Shown here piece after piece: positions 60,147-64,000 of a stretch of DNA of 64,000 bases. The translations under genes and the position numbers were made by a program. The stretch is from an uncultured Pelagibacteraceae bacterium (GTDB lineage: Bacteria; Pseudomonadota; Alphaproteobacteria; Pelagibacterales; Pelagibacteraceae). Each line of letters begins with the position of its first letter. Within the stretch, counting starts at the first letter, position 1. Under the pieces are notes generated by a model, which was not told the origin of the DNA, searched no databases, and saw only the letters and a list, made by a program, of their open reading frames with translations. Where the stretch lies: assembly GCA_902627935.1 (NCBI GenBank), contig CACOLA010000001.1, positions 124,001 to 188,000 of the forward strand. Reading direction: 5' to 3'.

Positions 60147-60238
60147 GGAAGAGTGGGTGAGAGGCTTAAACCAGTCGTTTGCTAAATGACCGTGCGAGGA
60201 AACTTGTACCGAGGGTTCGAATCCCTCCTCTTCCGCCA
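60147..60238 (+). tRNA. tRNA-Ser (GCU)
   Basis: A 92-base class II tRNA with long variable arm and encoded CCA. The acceptor stem pairs GGAAGAG with CTCTTCC, and GTCGT/ATGAC encloses TTGCTAA with anticodon GCT. A glycosyltransferase gene unlike the surrounding core genes starts 36 bases downstream. Confidence 0.95.
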
Positions 60239-60274
60239 AAATTTTGAAAAAACATTCAATTGTTTATAAAAACT

Positions 60275-61096
60275 ATGAAATCAGCAGATATTTCCATTAT
60301 TTTACTATTGTACAAAACACCTCCAGAAAAAATTCAAAACTTAGTCAATTATAAAGATTTTAATGTTTATATATTAGATCAAAGCAATGACTATTTCACA
60401 AAAAAAAAAATTCTTAAATTATTACCTAAAATTAAATATTATGGATTATCAAAAAAAAATAAAGGATTTGCTAAAGGAATTAATTTTTTAGTTAAAAAAG
60501 TAAATACTAAATTTTTCTTCTGTACCCAAATTGATGTATTAATTAAAAAGAAATCAATCATAGAATTAAAAAAACCATTTTTAAAAAGAAGAGATTGTAT
60601 TATCTCAATTCCAAATTTTCAAAAACAAAATCATTATAAAAATGAATTTGATTTAACAAATAAATTTATTGGAGCAGTATTTCTAGCAGATAAATATAAA
60701 TTTAATAAAATAGGTAAATTTAATGAGGACTTCTTTTTTTATTGGGAAGATGTAGATTTGTCAAAAAGAATTAAGGAGTTTAGTAAATTTAATATTTACA
60801 AATCTAATAATTCATTTGCAAATCATTTTAATGGTACCTCAACAATAATTACAAGTAAGACTGAATATATAAGATATTCAAATTTTAAATTTGGAGAATA
60901 TTTATTTCAACATAATCATAAAAAATTAAAAAAGATTAAGATTATAAGAGAGCCATTATTAAGATTATTCTCTATATTGATAAATATTATTTTTTTTAAC
61001 AAAGCAAAATTAATGATTAATTTTTATTATTTAATTGGTATTATAAATTTTTATAAATTTTTAATTTATAAAAAAAAATTTAAAAAAAGTTTTTAA
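60275..61096 (+). CDS. Glycosyltransferase, GT2 family (rhamnosyltransferase-like)
   Basis: A 273-residue inverting GT-A glycosyltransferase from the ATG at 60275; a TTG at 60260 would add five residues. SIILLLYKTPPEKI opens the Rossmann-like part, KNKGFAKGINFLVKK and the QIDV metal-binding Asp follow, and the acceptor-side FFYWEDVDLSKRIKE contains the catalytic acidic residue. The C-terminal 50 residues include hydrophobic stretches that may tether it to the membrane. Very rich in Lys, Asn and Phe, more than its housekeeping neighbours, and isolated from any other sugar gene, next to tRNA-Ser: perhaps a transferred surface-glycan gene. Substrate unknown. Confidence 0.82.
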   Translation: MKSADISIILLLYKTPPEKIQNLVNYKDFNVYILDQSNDYFTKKKILKLLPKIKYYGLSKKNKGFAKGINFLVKKVNTKFFFCTQIDVLIKKKSIIELKKPFLKRRDCIISIPNFQKQNHYKNEFDLTNKFIGAVFLADKYKFNKIGKFNEDFFFYWEDVDLSKRIKEFSKFNIYKSNNSFANHFNGTSTIITSKTEYIRYSNFKFGEYLFQHNHKKLKKIKIIREPLLRLFSILINIIFFNKAKLMINFYYLIGIINFYKFLIYKKKFKKSF

Positions 61097-61104
61097 ATTT
61101 AAAA

Positions 61105-63321
61105 TTAATACAAAGGTTCGTTTTTAAAAAAGTCTTTCATTTGAATTGGTCTCTGCTCTAGTATGTATCTGTAAACATTATAATTTTCTAAAACTCTTTG
61201 TACATAATTTCTAGTTTCTTTAAATTTAATTAATTCTATCCAGTCCACATAATTAACTTGTTTTTTCTGAGGATCCTTATTAATTTTTTTCCAATATTTT
61301 ACCCTTTTAGGACCCGCATTGTAAGCTGCTACTGCAAATGGATAAGCACCATCATAATTTAATATAAGCCCAGCAATATAATGAGACCCCAAGTTAATGT
61401 TATATTCAGGATCTGTTGTTAATTTTGATCTTACATAAGGTAGTTTTGCTTGTTTAGCCACTAATTTTGCAGTGTAAGGCATTAATTGCATTAAACCTTT
61501 TGCACCTGCATGACTATTTGCTGCCAAATCAAATTCACTTTCTTGTCTGATAATTGATAAAATAAATGCACTCTCTGGAATTTTTCTTTTATTTATAAAC
61601 TTTGGTGTACTTATAATTGGATAATTATATTTATTATGAAATCTTTTTTCATAAGATGCTAATTTTGCTATTTGAATTGCAAAATCAAATCTACCAATGT
61701 CTGTTGAAAGTTCTGCTGCTAATAATTCACTTCCATTGGTTACATCATCGTTAGCTATATGTCTTAATATGAACTTTGAGTATTTATCTTCGTTTAATTC
61801 ATCTAATAGATAAATTATTTTAACAAGCTCTTTTGAGTAAAAATATTCTCTATATTTTTTACTGACCTCCATTTCTTTTGGGAGTTCAAAATTACTATTT
61901 GGATTTATTTCTAGAAATGCAAGTTGTCCATAATAAGTTGTTAAAAATTTTGATGCTTCGGTAAACCATTTTTGAGAATTTTCTTTATCACCCAAAGATT
62001 TGTATGTCCTAGCAAGCCAATAAGCTCCTCTAGACAAACTTATTGGATAACCCACATTGTTATAGAAATTTTGAAAATGATCTTTAGCTAAAAGAGGGTC
62101 TTTTAAAAAACTTAATGCAATCCAGCCACTCATCCATTCTGCTGCTGCAAAATCTGGGCCTTCTGTTAAGGCGTGATTACTAGATATCTTGTAAGCTAAT
62201 TCAAATTTTTTTTTGTAAATTAATGATCTAGAAATAATTTCCCTTTCCACCCACCATTTATCTGGTCGAACTAAATAATCTTTTGTATTTTTAATTTTTA
62301 GTAATATTTCAACTGAGCTATCAACCCTTCCTCGTTTACGCCTCCACTTTAATCTATCGTAGTTTAAACCGGAATCATCTTTGAATTTTTGTGGCACCTT
62401 TTTAATAGCTTGATCAACACCATATGATTTGCTCATTAAAAGTTGGCGAGCATTATAAAGAAGTTCATAGTCTTTTGGTAAGTACCTTAACATTCTTTTT
62501 AAATCCCAATATTTATTATTCCAAGCTAAATAATCAGCTCTATTAATATGATCTTCGGCATTTAGATATTTTTTAAATTTTTTTCTAAAGAATCTTAAGT
62601 CAGATTTACTAAGCTCTGCATGCACCCAGCCTTCTTTAATTAAATTTATACCTTTATTGGTCTCACCAACTAAAATAAAACTTTCTCCTAATATCATCTT
62701 TCCATATCCACTTAAGGGATCTTTAGATTGAAACCAATCAATTATTTTTTCTGATGAAATTTTCTCATTAGATAATTTATGCTCTGCTAGGTATCTTATT
62801 CTACCCATCCTTGGATAATTTTCGTTACGATTTATAAAGTTTAGGTAATCGTAAAATGATGCCTTATTACCTTTTTTAAGTAAGTGATTCCATTGTATGA
62901 AATTATATATTGATTTATCTTTTGCTTTCTTTGAAATACTAATAGCAGTTTTCCAGTTAGAATTTTTCATTTCTAAAATAGCTTTTCTAGCAAGATTAAA
63001 ATCTTTTTTGCTATAAAATTTTGACTTATTTATTTTAATCTTTGTCGTAGTTCCTGATATAAGTGGTTTCTTTTTCGGTATTAAAAAATTAAATTTAACC
63101 TTCTCTGTTTTTGCTATTTCTTCTTGTGAAATTTCATTATTAATAATTTTTGGTTTTGGTAGAGGTTTAAGAATATTTACCATTACCTTTTTTTTAAGTT
63201 CAAATTCTGACAATTTTGGTTTTTTTTGTGGGACTATGTTATTTTCACTTGCGACTAATAAACTAGGATAAGATAATATAATAATCAGAAAACAGATTAA
63301 ATATATTAACTTTTTTCTCAT
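61105..63321 (-). CDS. slt: Soluble lytic murein transglycosylase
   Basis: A 738-residue Slt-type enzyme from the ATG at 63321, which gives a signal peptide (MRKKLIYLICFLIIILSYP...). A long helical superhelix (U and L domains) precedes the C-terminal lysozyme-like domain, where IRQESEFDLAANSHAGAKGL contains the catalytic Glu and MQLMPYTA, NLGSHYIAGLI and PFAVAAYNAGP follow. It cleaves peptidoglycan glycan strands, forming 1,6-anhydro ends, in the periplasm. An upstream ATG seven codons earlier would push the signal peptide inwards. Confidence 0.93.
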   Translation of the reverse strand: MRKKLIYLICFLIIILSYPSLLVASENNIVPQKKPKLSEFELKKKVMVNILKPLPKPKIINNEISQEEIAKTEKVKFNFLIPKKKPLISGTTTKIKINKSKFYSKKDFNLARKAILEMKNSNWKTAISISKKAKDKSIYNFIQWNHLLKKGNKASFYDYLNFINRNENYPRMGRIRYLAEHKLSNEKISSEKIIDWFQSKDPLSGYGKMILGESFILVGETNKGINLIKEGWVHAELSKSDLRFFRKKFKKYLNAEDHINRADYLAWNNKYWDLKRMLRYLPKDYELLYNARQLLMSKSYGVDQAIKKVPQKFKDDSGLNYDRLKWRRKRGRVDSSVEILLKIKNTKDYLVRPDKWWVEREIISRSLIYKKKFELAYKISSNHALTEGPDFAAAEWMSGWIALSFLKDPLLAKDHFQNFYNNVGYPISLSRGAYWLARTYKSLGDKENSQKWFTEASKFLTTYYGQLAFLEINPNSNFELPKEMEVSKKYREYFYSKELVKIIYLLDELNEDKYSKFILRHIANDDVTNGSELLAAELSTDIGRFDFAIQIAKLASYEKRFHNKYNYPIISTPKFINKRKIPESAFILSIIRQESEFDLAANSHAGAKGLMQLMPYTAKLVAKQAKLPYVRSKLTTDPEYNINLGSHYIAGLILNYDGAYPFAVAAYNAGPKRVKYWKKINKDPQKKQVNYVDWIELIKFKETRNYVQRVLENYNVYRYILEQRPIQMKDFFKNEPLY

Positions 63322-63363
63322 AATCTTTGGTATGTGAATCAATAATTTATGTTATAAGTTCTT

Positions 63364-64000
63364 ATGTTTAAAGGTTCAAATGTTGCGTTAATTACTCCAT
63401 TTAAAGATAATGAACTTGATGTTGATAATTATATCAAGTTAATACATTTTCATATGGAAAATGGAACAAATGCCCTTGTTCCAGCTGGTACAACTGGTGA
63501 ATCACCGACATTAAGTCATGATGAACATCAAAAAGTAATAGATTTATGTATTCAAGAAAGTAATGGCAAAATGCCAGTAATCGCTGGCACAGGTTCAAAT
63601 TCAACAGAAGAAGCTATTTCTTTAACCTCTCATGCTGAAAAAGCAGGTGCTAGTGCTGCTCTCGTAGTTACACCTTATTATAATAAACCAACACAAGAAG
63701 GACTGTTTCAACATTATAAGGCTATTAATGATAAATGTGGCATCCCAATTTTAATTTATAATATTCCGAGTAGATCAGTAATTGATATGTCAGTTGAAAC
63801 TATGGCAAGATTATTTGAATTAAAAAATATTGTTGGAGTAAAGGATGCAACTGGAAATCTAGATAGAGTTGATGAGCAATTAAAAGCTATGGGAAAAGAA
63901 TTTATTCAGCTTACAGGTAATGATGATAATGCTTTAGAGTTTAATAGAAGAGGTGGAATTGGCTCTATTAGTGTTACAGCTAATATAGCTCCCAAACTTT
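63364..64000 (+). CDS. dapA: 4-hydroxy-tetrahydrodipicolinate synthase, 3'-truncated by window edge
   Basis: The first 212 codons of DapA, which condenses pyruvate with aspartate semialdehyde in the lysine and diaminopimelate pathway. VALITPFKDNELD, AGTTGESPTL with the Thr pair at 43-44, YNIPSR with Y132, and the Schiff-base lysine K160 in IVGVKDATGN are all present. It diverges from slt with only 42 bases between starts. The C-terminus lies beyond the window. Confidence 0.97.
   Translation, partial: MFKGSNVALITPFKDNELDVDNYIKLIHFHMENGTNALVPAGTTGESPTLSHDEHQKVIDLCIQESNGKMPVIAGTGSNSTEEAISLTSHAEKAGASAALVVTPYYNKPTQEGLFQHYKAINDKCGIPILIYNIPSRSVIDMSVETMARLFELKNIVGVKDATGNLDRVDEQLKAMGKEFIQLTGNDDNALEFNRRGGIGSISVTANIAPKL

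Noticed and set aside
1-64000. CRISPR arrays, insertion sequences or prophage genes
   Set aside because: No regular repeat-spacer pattern, transposase, integrase or phage structural gene was seen.

Overview
The window looks like a piece of a SAR11-clade (Pelagibacterales) alphaproteobacterial genome. It is very AT-rich, proteins are rich in Lys, Ile, Asn and Phe, intergenic gaps are a few bases long, and neighbouring genes often overlap. The Gly-Trp-EF-Tu-RNA polymerase order, a heterotetrameric sarcosine oxidase and a split MATE/nuclease-type accessory set fit that picture. The organism is inferred from composition and gene order; no database search was possible.

Layout. (1) 1-4684 is the edge of an accessory cell-surface island: the 3' part of an iron-dependent alcohol dehydrogenase, a LicC-like nucleotidyltransferase, a LicD-like phosphotransferase and two GT4 glycosyltransferases. 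The first three read as a pathway that makes, CMP-activates and attaches a small phospho- or phosphono-alcohol to surface glycan. (2) 4701-7209 is a boundary rich in stable RNA: tRNA-Thr and rlmB on the minus strand, then tRNA-Tyr, tRNA-Gly, tuf and tRNA-Trp on the plus strand. (3) 7229-18273 is secE-nusG-rplKAJL-rpoBC. (4) 18438-34318 is one merged str-S10-spc-alpha cluster, rpsL to rplQ, without a tuf copy and without rpmD (L30). (5) 34334-53422 is housekeeping: rluC, lipB, mgtE, panC, galU-ugd, ridA, a 44-residue lipoprotein not in the usual gene lists, topA, plsY, pyrC-like, pyrB, ruvX, gatCAB, a methyltransferase, trhO, a MATE exporter and a small nuclease. (6) 53419-60083 (minus strand) is soxBDAG followed by an amino-acid-type ABC binding protein and permease with no ATPase. 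(7) 60147-64000 holds tRNA-Ser, a lone GT2 glycosyltransferase, a soluble lytic transglycosylase and the start of dapA.

How it works together. Regions 2-4 are the cell's transcription-translation core, apparently driven by a few strong promoters: one with a GC-rich discriminator upstream of tRNA-Tyr, one before rpsL, one before rpsM. RNA hairpins sit at tRNA and gene junctions and probably guide processing. gatCAB supplies amidated tRNAs; galU-ugd supplies UDP-glucose and UDP-glucuronate for surface glycans; the sox genes demethylate sarcosine to glycine and feed one-carbon units to folate.

The main points for a second look are the putative surface phosphonate/phospho-alcohol decoration cassette at the left edge, the dihydroorotase-like gene next to pyrB that has lost its HxH metal motif, the structured leader before rpsL, the UUCG hairpin between rplL and rpoB, the ABC permease with a lipobox-like N-terminus, and the lone AT-rich glycosyltransferase beside tRNA-Ser. 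No CRISPR array, insertion sequence, integrase or phage gene was seen. No stretch over 300 bases lacks a gene.
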